From Dongia_A sp039808885 (GTDB lineage: Bacteria > Pseudomonadota > Alphaproteobacteria > Dongiales > Dongiaceae), in NCBI GenBank assembly GCA_039808885.1, contig JBDHTX010000005.1:121958-185957 (forward strand): DNA of 64,000 nucleotides, in the 5' to 3' direction. Under the pieces are notes generated by a model that was given only the letters and a program-made list of their open reading frames with translations, was not told where the DNA came from and did no database searches. Each line of letters starts with the position of its first letter. Position 1 is the first letter of the stretch. The position numbers and the translations under genes were made by a program. Below, piece by piece: positions 25,226 through 33,811 of the stretch.

Positions 25226-25981
25226 CTAGATCCGCCAGCCGGAATGCAAGGCGGCGATGCCGGCGGAGAGATTGCGGTAGCTCACCTGCTGGAACCCGGC
25301 CTTGGTCATCATGCCGGCCAGCGTCTCCTGGGTCGGGAAGCGGCGGATCGAGTCCACCAGGTACTGGTAGGAGCCGCGATCTTTCGCCACCTGCTCGCCC
25401 AGCCAGGGCAGCACCTTGTAGGAGTAGAGATCGTAGGCCTTGGCGAGCGCCGGCACGGCCACGTGCGAGAATTCCAGGCACAGGAACCGCCCGCCGGGCC
25501 GCAGCACGCGCCACGCCTCGCTGAGCGCCTGGTCCCAATCGGCGACGTTGCGCAGGCAGAAGGCGATGGTGAAGGCATCGAAGCTCATCGCCGGGAAGGG
25601 CAGCGCCTCGGCATTGCCGGCGACCCAGTCGAGGCCCTTGAGGATGTTGTGGTCATAGGCGCGGTCGCGGCCCTGGGCCAGCATCGCCGGGGTGAGGTCG
25701 CAGACGGTGACCTGGGCGTCGGGCGCGCGGCCGAGGATGCGGAAGGCGATGTCGCCGGTGCCGCCGCCCACATCGAGGAATTTCTGGCCGGCGCGGGGCG
25801 CCAGCCAGTCGATCATGGCGCCCTTCCACAGCCGGTGGATGCCGACCGACATCAGGTCGTTCATCAGGTCGTATTTGTCGGCGACCGAGGAAAAGACCTC
25901 GCGCACCAGCATGGTCTTCTCGCCCGGGGCGACCCGGCGGTCGCCGAACCAGGTGGCGCGGGTATCTGGCTGCTCTTTCAT
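25226..25981 (-). CDS. ubiE: Ubiquinone/menaquinone C-methyltransferase
   Basis: This 251-residue SAM-dependent methyltransferase adds the C-methyl group to the quinone ring. Family signatures: VREVFSSVADKYDLMNDLMS near residue 26, SAM motif LDVGGGTGDIAFRI, and RPGGRFLCLEFSHV. The second UbiE signature is covered by FDAFTIAFCLRNV. ATG 25981 is used; ATG 25993 adds MVRR. It heads the minus-strand run ubiE-ubiB-coaBC-dut and diverges from mutM across a gap containing a B-type repeat. Cytosolic or membrane-peripheral. Confidence 0.94.
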   Translation of the reverse strand: MKEQPDTRATWFGDRRVAPGEKTMLVREVFSSVADKYDLMNDLMSVGIHRLWKGAMIDWLAPRAGQKFLDVGGGTGDIAFRILGRAPDAQVTVCDLTPAMLAQGRDRAYDHNILKGLDWVAGNAEALPFPAMSFDAFTIAFCLRNVADWDQALSEAWRVLRPGGRFLCLEFSHVAVPALAKAYDLYSYKVLPWLGEQVAKDRGSYQYLVDSIRRFPTQETLAGMMTKAGFQQVSYRNLSAGIAALHSGWRI

Positions 25982-26111
25982 GCGGCGCACCATAGCTCGC
26001 GGCCGGAAATGTTTCCAAGGGCATTCGGCCGCGGAAAACGGCCGGGAATGCCGGGCTTGGCAGTGCTGACAGGATCGGATGTAGTGACGTGCGACGAGTC
26101 TGCGGCACCCC

Positions 26112-26255
26112 CCCCCTTCCCCACCTTCCCCCGCAAGGGGGGAAGGAGCAGACCGAGCGGGATCATCGTTGATTGCGTCATGCTCAATCCCGAAAGGTGG
26201 AAGAGAAAACCCCTTCCCCCCTTGCGGGGGAAGGGTGGGAAGGGGGGTGATGCAG
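26112..26255. repeat. B-type intergenic repeat, variant copy
   Basis: This repeat has the outer palindromes of B-type elements (CCTTCCCCCGCAAGGGGGGA and CCTTCCCCCCTTGCGGGGGA, followed by GGGGGGTGATGCAGCGC) but a different, shorter centre. It occupies the ubiE-mutM divergent promoter region, ending about 20 bases before the mutM start. Confidence 0.7.
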
Positions 26256-26276
26256 CGCGGGGAACAAGGAGTTTTC

Positions 26277-27119
26277 GTGCCCGAATTGCCTGAAGTGGAG
26301 ACCGTGTGCCGGGGCTTGGCCATGAAGCTGGCCGGCAAGCGGCTGGCGAAGGTGGAGCAGCGGCGGCCGGACCTGCGCTTTCCCCTGCCCAAGGAATTCG
26401 CCGCCCGGCTGACCGGCCGGCGCATCCTCGCCATCAGGCGGCGGGCGAAATACATGATCTGGGAGCTCGACGACGGCAACGCGGTGCTGGCGCATCTCGG
26501 CATGTCCGGGCGCATGCTGATCGGCGAAGGCAGGCCGCCGGTCCTGGAGACCCACGATCACCTCATTTTCGAGACCGAGGACGGCTGGTGCCTGCGCTAC
26601 AACGATGCGCGGCGCTTCGGCATGATGGATCTCTGGCCGCTGGCCGAGCTCGATGGCCACAAGCTGCTGAAGGGCATGGGGCCGGAACCGCTCGGCAACG
26701 AATTCAACGGCCCGATGCTGGCGGCCGCCCTCAAAGGCAAGAAGACGCCGATCAAGGCGGCGCTGCTCGACCAGCGCGTGGTGGCCGGGCTCGGCAACAT
26801 CTACGTCTCGGAGGCCCTGTTCCGCGCCGGCATCTCGCCCAAGCGCCTCGCCAAGTCGGTGCAGGGCGAGCGCGCGGAAAAGCTCGCGGCGGCGGTGAAG
26901 GCGGTGCTGACCGACGCCATCGCCGCCGGCGGCTCATCCTTGCGCGACTACGTGCAGGCCGACGGCGAGCTCGGCTATTTCCAGCACCAGTGGCGCGTCT
27001 ATGAGCGCGAGGGCCAGAAATGCTGGCGCTGCACCTGCGATGTCGAAGCGACCGGCGGCGTGAAGCGCATCACGCAAAGCGGCCGGTCGACGTATTACTG
27101 CCCCCGGAAGCAGAAGTAG
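26277..27119 (+). CDS. mutM: Formamidopyrimidine-DNA glycosylase
   Basis: This 280-residue enzyme excises 8-oxoguanine and formamidopyrimidines. It starts at GTG 26277, giving PELPEVETVCRGL once Met is removed, so Pro1 is the catalytic nucleophile; AAGGAG lies seven bases upstream. Glu2, Lys in GRRILAIRRRAKYM and the helix-two-turn-helix DQRVVAGLGNIYVSEAL are present. The C-terminal zinc finger is CWRC...YYCPRKQK; only three Cys are visible, with the first pair CWRC followed by TC, so CWRCTC and YYC supply the four ligands. An upstream in-frame ATG would read through the repeat and is rejected. Confidence 0.95.
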   Translation: MPELPEVETVCRGLAMKLAGKRLAKVEQRRPDLRFPLPKEFAARLTGRRILAIRRRAKYMIWELDDGNAVLAHLGMSGRMLIGEGRPPVLETHDHLIFETEDGWCLRYNDARRFGMMDLWPLAELDGHKLLKGMGPEPLGNEFNGPMLAAALKGKKTPIKAALLDQRVVAGLGNIYVSEALFRAGISPKRLAKSVQGERAEKLAAAVKAVLTDAIAAGGSSLRDYVQADGELGYFQHQWRVYEREGQKCWRCTCDVEATGGVKRITQSGRSTYYCPRKQK

Positions 27120-27147
27120 CAGCGCGCGTACAGGGCATCGCGCTGCA

Positions 27148-27279
27148 ACACCCCTCACCCCAACCCCTCTCCCACAAGGGGCGAGGGGCTTTGGGCGCGA
27201 TCTCACCGGTCTTCCCTCTCCCCGCGCGAACGCATGTTCGCCTTCGCGAACGGGGTGGGAGAGGGTAAGGGTGAGGGGG
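27148..27279. repeat. Long inverted repeat between mutM and tetR
   Basis: ACCCCTCACCCCAACCCCTC on the left is matched in inverse by GAGAGGGTAAGGGTGAGGGG on the right, about 130 bp apart. The centre contains a second palindrome, GCGAACGCATGTTCGC. The two genes converge here, so it may also terminate both. It resembles the C-type family in composition but not in order. Confidence 0.65.
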
Positions 27280-27298
27280 CGTCGATGCAGCGCTTGGG

Positions 27299-27979
27299 CT
27301 ATGCCCGCTTGCCGAAGTGCTTCGGGAAAATCGCCGCCAAGTGGGTGCGGCAGACGGCGCGGCCGGTCCTGGCGCTGTAGCGCGCCGGGTCGATGGCCCA
27401 GTCGAGCCACAGGCCTTCGAGCAGATAGGTGATGCCGAGCGCCGCCACCTCGGGATCGAGCTTGTAGCGGCCTTGGCGGATCAGCGCGGCGCAGAGCGCC
27501 TTCACCGTGCCGAAGAACGCTGCCTCGCGCGTGTCGCAGAGCGGGCGGTAGACCGGGTTGGTGATCGCCTCCTGGCGGAAGGCGAGCCAGGCGGTGAGCG
27601 TGTTGCTCGGATGGCCGTCGCGCATGACATCGTATTCGACGAGCGCCGCGAGGCGCGCCGCGGGGTCGTCGCCGGCCCGCTCCACCGCCGCCTGCCAGCC
27701 GGCGCGGTAGACATCGGCCAGGTGCTTCAGCACCTGCAGCAGCAGCGCCTGCTTGCGCTCGAAATGCAGGTTCACCATGCCGCGCGACAGGCCGGAATAT
27801 TCCACCAGGCGCGAAACCGAGAGACCCGAGAAACCGTGCCGGGCGATGCCCTCGATCGCGGCCTCCATCATGCGGGCGCGATAAAAGACCTTGGCCTCGG
27901 CGCGGCTCCTGGGCCGGCCCGCCCGCAGCACCGCCCCGCCCGGTTTCGCCGCCCTGGTCGTCCTGGTTTTCGCTCTCAT
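27299..27979 (-). CDS. TetR-family repressor, BetI-like
   Basis: This 226-residue regulator has an N-terminal helix-turn-helix (IARHGFSGLSVSRLVEYSGLSRGMVNLHFERKQALL, about residues 44-80) and a C-terminal ligand domain with LTAWLAFRQEAITNPVYRPLCDTREAAFF, similar to BetI (TetR_C_6-like). The first 30 residues are Arg/Ala-rich. BetI relatives sense choline; here the divergent genes encode a polyamine-binding protein and an aminotransferase, so a polyamine or a related amine is a more likely effector (inference). An operator candidate lies at 28084-28099, about 105 bp upstream of its start. Confidence 0.85.
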   Translation of the reverse strand: MRAKTRTTRAAKPGGAVLRAGRPRSRAEAKVFYRARMMEAAIEGIARHGFSGLSVSRLVEYSGLSRGMVNLHFERKQALLLQVLKHLADVYRAGWQAAVERAGDDPAARLAALVEYDVMRDGHPSNTLTAWLAFRQEAITNPVYRPLCDTREAAFFGTVKALCAALIRQGRYKLDPEVAALGITYLLEGLWLDWAIDPARYSARTGRAVCRTHLAAIFPKHFGKRA

Positions 27980-28065
27980 GCCTTGCCTGGATCGAATGCC
28001 TTCCCCGGCATCCGTATATCACTGCTTGTTGACGGCGAGGAATGCGTTCCGCCGCCCCAGCCTGC

Positions 28066-28095
28066 TTGACAACGGCGAATTCTATGAACGATCAT
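28066..28095 (+). promoter_or_regulatory. Candidate promoter of the polyamine operon
   Basis: TTGACA at 28066-28071 is a perfect -35. GATCAT at 28090-28095, 18 bases on, is a weak -10 (four of six). It overlaps the palindrome described next, so a repressor bound there would block polymerase. Confidence 0.45.
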
Positions 28096-28099
28096 TCAT
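28084..28099. promoter_or_regulatory. Palindromic operator candidate for the TetR regulator
   Basis: ATGAACGATCATTCAT is an inverted repeat with a single mismatched pair (ATGAA-C-GATC-A-TTCAT). Its size and position between the divergent tetR and substrate-binding protein genes fit a TetR operator controlling both directions. Confidence 0.55.
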
Positions 28100-28186
28100 G
28101 AAAATCAAGGCGGGCCAACCGCCGCATCCGGCGCGGCCGCCCCGGTCCAACGGGGCCCGCGCGACGGCAACAGATGGGAGAGAGGC

Positions 28187-29308
28187 ATGACATCCAAGAG
28201 GCAGTTCCTGGGACTGGCCGCCGCTGCCGCGCTTCTGGCGCTTGCCGGCGGCATGACGGTGGGATCGGACGCGGCGCAGGCGCAGCAGCGCGAGCTCTAT
28301 ATCTACAACTGGTCGGACTATATCGGCGTCGACACGATCGCGAATTTCGAGAAGGAAACCGGGATCAAGGTCACCTATGACCTGTTCGACGGCTACGAGA
28401 CCATGGATGCGCGCCTGCAGGCGGGCTCGTCCGGCTACGACATCGTCTTTCCCGGCCGCTACTACATCAGCCAGCACGTCAAGCAGGGCCTCTACCTGCC
28501 GCTCGACAAGTCGAAGCTGAAGAACCTGGGCAATATCGGCCAGCGTTTCTGGGACGCGCTGGGGGTGGTCGATCCGGGCAACAAATACGTCATCCCCTAC
28601 ATGTTCTGGACCAACGGCTACGTCTACGACGCGAAGAAGGTGATGGCGATCGACCCCAACGCGCCGGTCGATTCCTGGGCCATGTTCTTCGACCCGGCGG
28701 TGCTGTCGAAATTCACGCCCTGCGGCGTCTCGATCCTCGATTCGCCCGAGGACGTGATGGACCTGGCGCTGAACTACCTGCATCTGCATCCCGGCACCAA
28801 CGACGAGGCGGAGCTGAAGCAGGCCGGCGACCTGGTCGCCAAGGCCCAGCCGCATGTCGCCGCCTTCGATTCCAGCGGCACCATCAACGCGCTGGCCGAT
28901 GGCAGCCGCTGCCTGGCGATGACCTGGTCGGGCGACTACTCGCAGGCCAAGGCGCGCGCGGACGAGACCAAGTCCGATGTCGACCTGAAGTTCGTGTCGC
29001 CGAAGGAAGGCGTCAACATGGACTATGACGGCATGGTGATCCTGAAGGATTCCAAGCACGTCGCCGAGGCGCTGGAGTTCCTCGACTACATGATGCGGCC
29101 CGACGTGATCGCGAAGGTCAGCAACGACATCGGCTATGCCAACGCCAACGAGAAGGCGACGCCGCTGGTCGACGAATCGCTGCGCAACGACCCGGCGATG
29201 TATCCGGACCCGTCGCGCCTGACCAACATCTTCACCATCGACGTGCGGACGGGCGAGGGCACGCGCATCCTCAACCGCGAATTCACCCGCGCCAAGACGG
29301 GACAATAG
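28187..29308 (+). CDS. Periplasmic polyamine-binding protein (PotD/PotF-like)
   Basis: This 373-residue solute-binding protein has a signal peptide ending near AAQAQQ. The mature start RELYIYNWSDYIGVDTIANFEKETGIKV and the GYDIVFPGRYYISQ and WTNGYVYDAKKV segments are those of spermidine/putrescine-binding proteins of ABC transporters. Acidic and aromatic residues of the family's ligand site (NWSDY, the YDG near residue 285) are visible. No permease or ATPase gene is next to it, so it must use components encoded elsewhere. It starts 88 bases after a TetR operator candidate and is followed by a strong terminator and an aminotransferase, suggesting polyamine uptake and breakdown. Confidence 0.9.
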   Translation: MTSKRQFLGLAAAAALLALAGGMTVGSDAAQAQQRELYIYNWSDYIGVDTIANFEKETGIKVTYDLFDGYETMDARLQAGSSGYDIVFPGRYYISQHVKQGLYLPLDKSKLKNLGNIGQRFWDALGVVDPGNKYVIPYMFWTNGYVYDAKKVMAIDPNAPVDSWAMFFDPAVLSKFTPCGVSILDSPEDVMDLALNYLHLHPGTNDEAELKQAGDLVAKAQPHVAAFDSSGTINALADGSRCLAMTWSGDYSQAKARADETKSDVDLKFVSPKEGVNMDYDGMVILKDSKHVAEALEFLDYMMRPDVIAKVSNDIGYANANEKATPLVDESLRNDPAMYPDPSRLTNIFTIDVRTGEGTRILNREFTRAKTGQ

Positions 29309-29325
29309 CTGCCAGAACACCGCGA

Positions 29326-29355
29326 ACGGGGCGTGGTCCGCCACGCCCCGTTTTT
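29326..29355 (+). terminator. Rho-independent terminator after polyamine-binding protein
   Basis: ACGGGGCGTGG-TCCG-CCACGCCCCGT gives an 11-bp stem with a tetraloop, directly followed by TTTTT. It is the best terminator in the window. It separates the binding-protein gene from the aminotransferase and would leave only read-through or a separate promoter for the latter. Confidence 0.88.
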
Positions 29356-29388
29356 CGCGCCCGGATTTTCGAACACCGAGGTACTGAG

Positions 29389-30798
29389 ATGCTGACCAAC
29401 CTGACCGATTCCATGCAGCGCGAGCGGCTGGAGGAACTCGACAAGCGCCACCTGATCCATCCCTGGGTCGATCTCGGCGCCGTGCGGGCGCAGAAGCCGC
29501 TGATCATCGACCATGCCGAAGGCGTCCATGTCTACGACGCCGAGGGCCACAGGATGATCGACGGCATGGGCGGCATGTGGTGCGTCAATGTCGGCTATGG
29601 CCGCGACGAGATCGCCGAGGCGATGGCGCGCCAGGCCAAGCGCATGTGCTACTACTCGCCCTTCAGCAAGAACTCGACCGAGCCCGCGATCGAATTTGCC
29701 CATCGCCTGGCGAAATATGCGCCGGGCGACCTCAACCGCGTGTTCTTCACCACCGGCGGCTCCACCGCGGTCGATTCCGCGGTGCGCTTCATCCATTTCT
29801 ATTTCAGCTTCGTCGGCCAGCCGCAGCGCCGCCACGTCATCTCGCGCGAGCAGGCCTATCACGGCTCCACCTTCCTGACCGCGACCTTGTCGGGCAAGCC
29901 GGCCGACAAGCCGCATATGCGCTTCGCCGCCGACATCGTGCATCACCTGCCAGCGCCCAATCCCTATCGCCGGCCCGAGGGCATGAGTATCGAGGAGTTC
30001 TGCGACCGCTGCGTCGCGGATCTGGAGAACAAGATCCTCGAGCTCGGGCCCGAGAACGTCGCCTGCTTCATCGCCGAGCCGCTGCTGGCCTCCGGCGGCG
30101 TCATCGTGCCGCCGCCCGGCTATCAGCGCCGCACCTGGGAAGTGTGCCGCAAATACGGCGTGCTCTACATCTCCGACGAGGTGGTGACCGGCTTCGGCCG
30201 CCTCGGCCACACCTTCGCCTCCGAGCCGGTCTTCCACATCGTGCCCGACGTCATCACCGCGGCGAAGGGGCTGACCTCCGGCTATGTGCCGCTCGGCGCC
30301 TTCCTGGTTTCCGACGCGCTCTACAACAAGATGCTGGATGCGGCGGGCGAGGGGCAGATGTTCGCCAACGGATTCACCTATTCCGCCCATCCGGTGGCCT
30401 GCGCCGCCGGGCTCGCCTCGCTCGACATCCTGGAGCGCGAGGACATCTGCGGCCATGTGCGCAAATGGGGGCCGTATTTCCACGCCGAGCTGGAGAAGCT
30501 CGCCGATCTGCCGCTGGTCGGCGACGTGCGCGGCAGCCATTTCATGGTCTGCGTCGAATGCGTCTCCGACCGCGCGGCGAAGACGCCCTGCCCGGGCGAC
30601 TGGAACGTGGCCAAGCGCGTCTTCGAGCGCTGCCGCGAGCGCGGCCTGATGATCCGGCCGATGGGCAACCTCATCGTGCTGTCGCCGCCGCTGATCATCA
30701 CCAAGGCGGAGATCGACGAGACCGTGGCGGCGATGCGCGGCGCCATCCTGTCGGTCCAGGATGACCTCGTGCGCGAAGGGCTGTGGCAGGCGCGCTAG
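29389..30798 (+). CDS. Class III aminotransferase (omega-amine:pyruvate type)
   Basis: This 469-residue PLP-dependent enzyme has GMGGMWCVNVGYGRDEIAEAM, FFTTGGSTAVDSAVRF, the Asp in YISDEVVTGFGRLG and the Schiff-base Lys in TAAKGLTSGYVPLGA. It resembles SpuC/taurine-pyruvate or beta-alanine-pyruvate aminotransferases that remove the terminal amine of putrescine, beta-alanine or similar molecules. Context with a polyamine-binding protein favours a polyamine or its breakdown product as donor (inference). ATG 29389 has weak upstream GAGGTACTGAG. Cytosolic. Length normal. Confidence 0.9.
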   Translation: MLTNLTDSMQRERLEELDKRHLIHPWVDLGAVRAQKPLIIDHAEGVHVYDAEGHRMIDGMGGMWCVNVGYGRDEIAEAMARQAKRMCYYSPFSKNSTEPAIEFAHRLAKYAPGDLNRVFFTTGGSTAVDSAVRFIHFYFSFVGQPQRRHVISREQAYHGSTFLTATLSGKPADKPHMRFAADIVHHLPAPNPYRRPEGMSIEEFCDRCVADLENKILELGPENVACFIAEPLLASGGVIVPPPGYQRRTWEVCRKYGVLYISDEVVTGFGRLGHTFASEPVFHIVPDVITAAKGLTSGYVPLGAFLVSDALYNKMLDAAGEGQMFANGFTYSAHPVACAAGLASLDILEREDICGHVRKWGPYFHAELEKLADLPLVGDVRGSHFMVCVECVSDRAAKTPCPGDWNVAKRVFERCRERGLMIRPMGNLIVLSPPLIITKAEIDETVAAMRGAILSVQDDLVREGLWQAR

Positions 30799-30867
30799 GG
30801 GCGCGGCCCGCCGGCGGGCTGGCATCTCCGGCACGGGGGGCTACAATCGGCGCGGGAAGGTGCGCCG

Positions 30868-31623
30868 ATGCAGAACCGCTATAGCCGCCTGTCGGCCTGG
30901 GCCTACGATCTCGACAAGCCGATCGGGCATTCCTTCGGCGATGTCGAGTTCCTGCTGGCGCGGCTGGCCGGATGCGACGGCTTGATCCTGGAGCCCGCCG
31001 TCGGCACCGGCCGCATCCTGATTCCCCTGTTGCAGGCCGGCTTCGCGGTCGAAGGCTTCGACGCCTCTCCCGACATGCTGGAACGCTGCCGCGCCAATTG
31101 CCGCGCGCATGGCGTGTCGCCGCGGCTCGACCTGATGCGGTTCGCGGATTTCGCCTATGACCACGCTTTCGCGGCCATCATCCTGCCGGCCGGGTCCTTC
31201 GAGCTGATCGACGATTTCGCCGCCGCCATGGCCGTTCTGCGCCGGATGCACGCGCATCTGCAGCCGGGCGGCCGGCTCATCGTCGATCTTGATCCCGTCG
31301 ACATGTTTTTCGAGGCGCCCGCGCCGCTGCGCAGCTGGCCGACGCAGGATGGCGGAACGCTGAGCCTGCGGGAACTGGCGACGGAGATCGATCACCTGCG
31401 CCAGCGTACCCGGACGCCGCTGCTCTATGAATACCTGCGCGACGGCAAGCTGATCGCGCGCGAGGAGGAGATCTTCACCCTGCGCTGGTGGGGCGTCGGG
31501 GAATTCACCCTGGCCCTGCAGGCCGCCGGCTTCGCCGACGTTGCGGTGTGCGGCGAGCGGATTCCCGGGCGGCCGCCGCAAGACGGGGACAGCGTCCTTA
31601 CCTTTGAGGCCCGTCGTCCTTGA
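30868..31623 (+). CDS. Class I SAM-dependent methyltransferase
   Basis: This 251-residue protein has a Rossmann-type SAM fold: motif I ILEPAVGTGRILIPLLQAGF, acidic strand-2 end VEGFDASPDML, and HLQPGGRLIVDLDPVD as the post-III loop. It is similar to the Methyltransf_25/UbiG-like group. Substrate unknown. ATG 30868 has GGGAAGG upstream. Its 3' end overlaps the convergent chaC-like gene by 26 bp, so the two transcripts are antisense there. Cytosolic. Confidence 0.85.
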   Translation: MQNRYSRLSAWAYDLDKPIGHSFGDVEFLLARLAGCDGLILEPAVGTGRILIPLLQAGFAVEGFDASPDMLERCRANCRAHGVSPRLDLMRFADFAYDHAFAAIILPAGSFELIDDFAAAMAVLRRMHAHLQPGGRLIVDLDPVDMFFEAPAPLRSWPTQDGGTLSLRELATEIDHLRQRTRTPLLYEYLRDGKLIAREEEIFTLRWWGVGEFTLALQAAGFADVAVCGERIPGRPPQDGDSVLTFEARRP

Positions 31624-32374
31624 CGTCGCCGATGACCGCGTCCATGGCCGGATCGCCCGACTCCGCCTGGACGGCAGGGACCGAGGAATCCGCCGGCAGG
31701 CGGTGGATCTCCTCGGCCACCATCTGCTGCAGGCGCCACAGGTTGCGGTCGCGGATGCCGAGCTCTTCCAGGTGCCTGACGGTGTTGAAAAGGTAGGCAG
31801 CGCCCGAGCCGACATGGCCGCAGGCCCTGGCCAGGATGCGCGCCGCCTCGGGCAAGGGCACATCGACCCAGTCGGCGAGGCCCTCCGGCTCGGCCCAGAA
31901 GGCAAGGGCGCGCGCCGGGCCGGTTCCGGTCCTCACCTTGACCCAGCGCACGCCAGTCACGTCCTCGCCGCAGCCGACCTCGCGTTTCAGCAGCTGCACC
32001 AGCAGCGGCCGGCGCTCCTCGTCGGCGATGCGATGGATCATGCCCTTGCAGCTGCCGCCGCGCTTCAGGCCCATCATCAGGCCCGGCTGGCTCGGCGAGC
32101 CGCGATAGCGGGTGAGTTGCAGGCAGAAGGCGCGATGCCAGCCCGGCGCCGTCGCCAGGCGATGATCGGTGGTCGGGATCGCCGGCTTCCAGATCAGCGA
32201 GCCATAGGCGAAGATCCACAGCGGCCCCGGGTCGGCCTGCTGCAGGAGCCGCGCCGCCGCCGCCTCGTAATCCTCGTCGACATAATGGCGATAGCCGCCT
32301 TCCGGACCCGGGTCCGGCTCAATGCGTTCGCAGCGCGCGACCAGCTCGGCCGTCAGCGCCATTTGACCTTTCAT
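31598..32374 (-). CDS. ChaC-like gamma-glutamylcyclotransferase
   Basis: This 258-residue protein has the ChaC signature YGSLIWKP (residues about 57-64) and the following HRAFCLQLTRYRGSPSQPGLMMGL segment. The family cleaves glutathione to 5-oxoproline and Cys-Gly. The catalytic Glu is probably in FWAEPEG or VGCGEDVTGVRW; I cannot decide from motif alone. ATG 32374 and ATG 32362 (with AAAGG just upstream) are both possible starts; GTG/ATG 32413 is less likely. The C-terminus is extended and acidic compared with E. coli ChaC. Cytosolic. Confidence 0.85.
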   Translation of the reverse strand: MKGQMALTAELVARCERIEPDPGPEGGYRHYVDEDYEAAAARLLQQADPGPLWIFAYGSLIWKPAIPTTDHRLATAPGWHRAFCLQLTRYRGSPSQPGLMMGLKRGGSCKGMIHRIADEERRPLLVQLLKREVGCGEDVTGVRWVKVRTGTGPARALAFWAEPEGLADWVDVPLPEAARILARACGHVGSGAAYLFNTVRHLEELGIRDRNLWRLQQMVAEEIHRLPADSSVPAVQAESGDPAMDAVIGDVKDDGPQR

Positions 32375-32554
32375 AATATTCACGCCCTCGGACGCGCTCT
32401 CGCGCGTCAACATGCCTCAGTCCCGGCGGAATTTCCAGGCGGCGCACGCGTGACACTGCGTTTCCAGGTCACGGACACGTCGCTTGCGGCTGCTTCCGGG
32501 GCTGGGCTAGAACTTGGCGCCCGGAATTCCCGCGCCTCGCAAGGGGATGATCCC

Positions 32555-32926
32555 ATGCCACGCCTCCTGCCGCTGCTTGCGGCCCTGTTCCTGTTCGCCG
32601 CCGGGTTGCCGGCCTGGGCGGTCGAGTATTTCTCGGAAATCGCCGATCTGCCGGTGGCGGATGGCCTGACCGAGCAGAAGGACAAGTCGACGGTGTTCGA
32701 CGCGCCCATGGGCCGCATCGTCACCGCCTATGCCAGCGGCACGGTCGCCGCCGACCAGGTGCGCGCCTTCTACGACAACGCGCTGCCGGCGCTGGGCTGG
32801 GAGAAGACCGGCGAGGGCACGTTCCGGCGCAAGAGCGAGACCCTGAAGATCGATGTCCTCGGCGGCCAGGACGGATCGCCGGTCAATGTCAGCTTCACCC
32901 TGTCAGCGGAAAGCCAGCCTCAATGA
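32555..32926 (+). CDS. Small secreted protein of unknown function
   Basis: This 123-residue protein has a clear signal peptide (RLLPLLAALFLFAAGLPAWA-VEYF). The mature part (about 100 residues) has an alternating pattern ending in FRRKSETLKIDVLGG and NVSFTLSAE, suggesting a small mixed alpha/beta domain; AADQVRAFYDNALPALGW resembles the helix of small periplasmic proteins that sense or bind ligands. I do not recognise the family. ATG 32555 follows AAGGGGATG. The stop overlaps the start of the crotonase gene (ATGA), so the two are translationally coupled. Confidence 0.75.
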   Translation: MPRLLPLLAALFLFAAGLPAWAVEYFSEIADLPVADGLTEQKDKSTVFDAPMGRIVTAYASGTVAADQVRAFYDNALPALGWEKTGEGTFRRKSETLKIDVLGGQDGSPVNVSFTLSAESQPQ

Positions 32927-33699
32927 GCTTCAACACCATCCTGGTCGAAAAGCGCGACCGCGTCGGCCTCGTCACCCTGAACCGGCCGAAGGCGCTGAAC
33001 GCGCTCTGCGCCGAGCTGGTCGCCGAGCTGGAGCAGGCGCTGAACACGCTGGAGGCGGATGCGGATGTCGCCGTCATCGTGGTCACCGGCAGCGAAAAGG
33101 CCTTCGCCGCCGGCGCCGACATCAAGGAGATGAAGGACCGCGACTTCATCGACGTCTTCACCAGCGATTTCATCACCAAGGGCTGGGAGCGGCTGAGCCA
33201 ATGCCGCAAGCCGACCATCGCCGCGGTGGCCGGCTATGCGCTCGGCGGCGGCTGCGAGCTCGCCATGATGTGCGACATGATCATCGCCGCGGAGAATGCG
33301 AAATTCGGCCAGCCGGAGATCACCATCGGCACCATTCCCGGCGCCGGCGGCACCCAGCGGCTGACCCGCGCGGTGGGCAAGGCCAAGGCGATGGACCTGG
33401 TGCTGACCGGCCGCATGATGGATGCGGCGGAGGCCGAGCGCAGCGGCCTGGTGGCGAGGGTCGTTCCCGCCGAGAAGCTGCTGGAGGAGGCGCTGGGCCT
33501 CGCCGCCAAGATCGCCTCCTTCTCGCTGCCGGCGACGCTGATGGCCAAGGAGGCGGTCAACCGCGCCTTCGAGACCTCGCTGGCCGAGGGGCTGAAGTTC
33601 GAGCGCCGGCTGTTCCATTCGACCTTCGGCACCGCCGACCAGAAGGAAGGCATGAACGCCTTCGCCGAGAAGCGTCCGGCCAAGTTCACCCACCGCTGA
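32923..33699 (+). CDS. Enoyl-CoA hydratase (crotonase family)
   Basis: This 258-residue protein has the crotonase core: oxyanion-hole segments AFAAGADIKEM and GYALGGGCELAMMCDMIIA, with catalytic Glu in FGQPEITIGTIPGAGGTQRLTRAVG (both Glu positions of true hydratases seem present). It should hydrate short-chain 2-enoyl-CoA in beta-oxidation. It is coupled by an ATGA overlap to a small secreted protein, an odd partner for a cytosolic CoA enzyme. A 3' GC-rich hairpin lies 52 bp after the stop. Confidence 0.93.
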   Translation: MSFNTILVEKRDRVGLVTLNRPKALNALCAELVAELEQALNTLEADADVAVIVVTGSEKAFAAGADIKEMKDRDFIDVFTSDFITKGWERLSQCRKPTIAAVAGYALGGGCELAMMCDMIIAAENAKFGQPEITIGTIPGAGGTQRLTRAVGKAKAMDLVLTGRMMDAAEAERSGLVARVVPAEKLLEEALGLAAKIASFSLPATLMAKEAVNRAFETSLAEGLKFERRLFHSTFGTADQKEGMNAFAEKRPAKFTHR

Positions 33700-33751
33700 C
33701 CCTCATCCAGGCGCATAGGTCGCTAGTCCAGATGGGCTAGGACCCCTTCCC

Positions 33752-33795
33752 GCGGCCGCCCGCCGGGGCCATCTCCGCGTGGCCCGGGCGGCCGC
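33752..33795 (+). repeat. Large GC hairpin downstream of crotonase gene
   Basis: GCGGCCGCCCG (33752-33762) pairs with CGGGCGGCCGC (33785-33795), with an inner GGCCA/TGGCC pair. There is no T-tail, so it may be a weak terminator or RNA-stability element. Confidence 0.5.
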
Positions 33796-33811
33796 CCTTG
33801 CCCGGGGAAAG

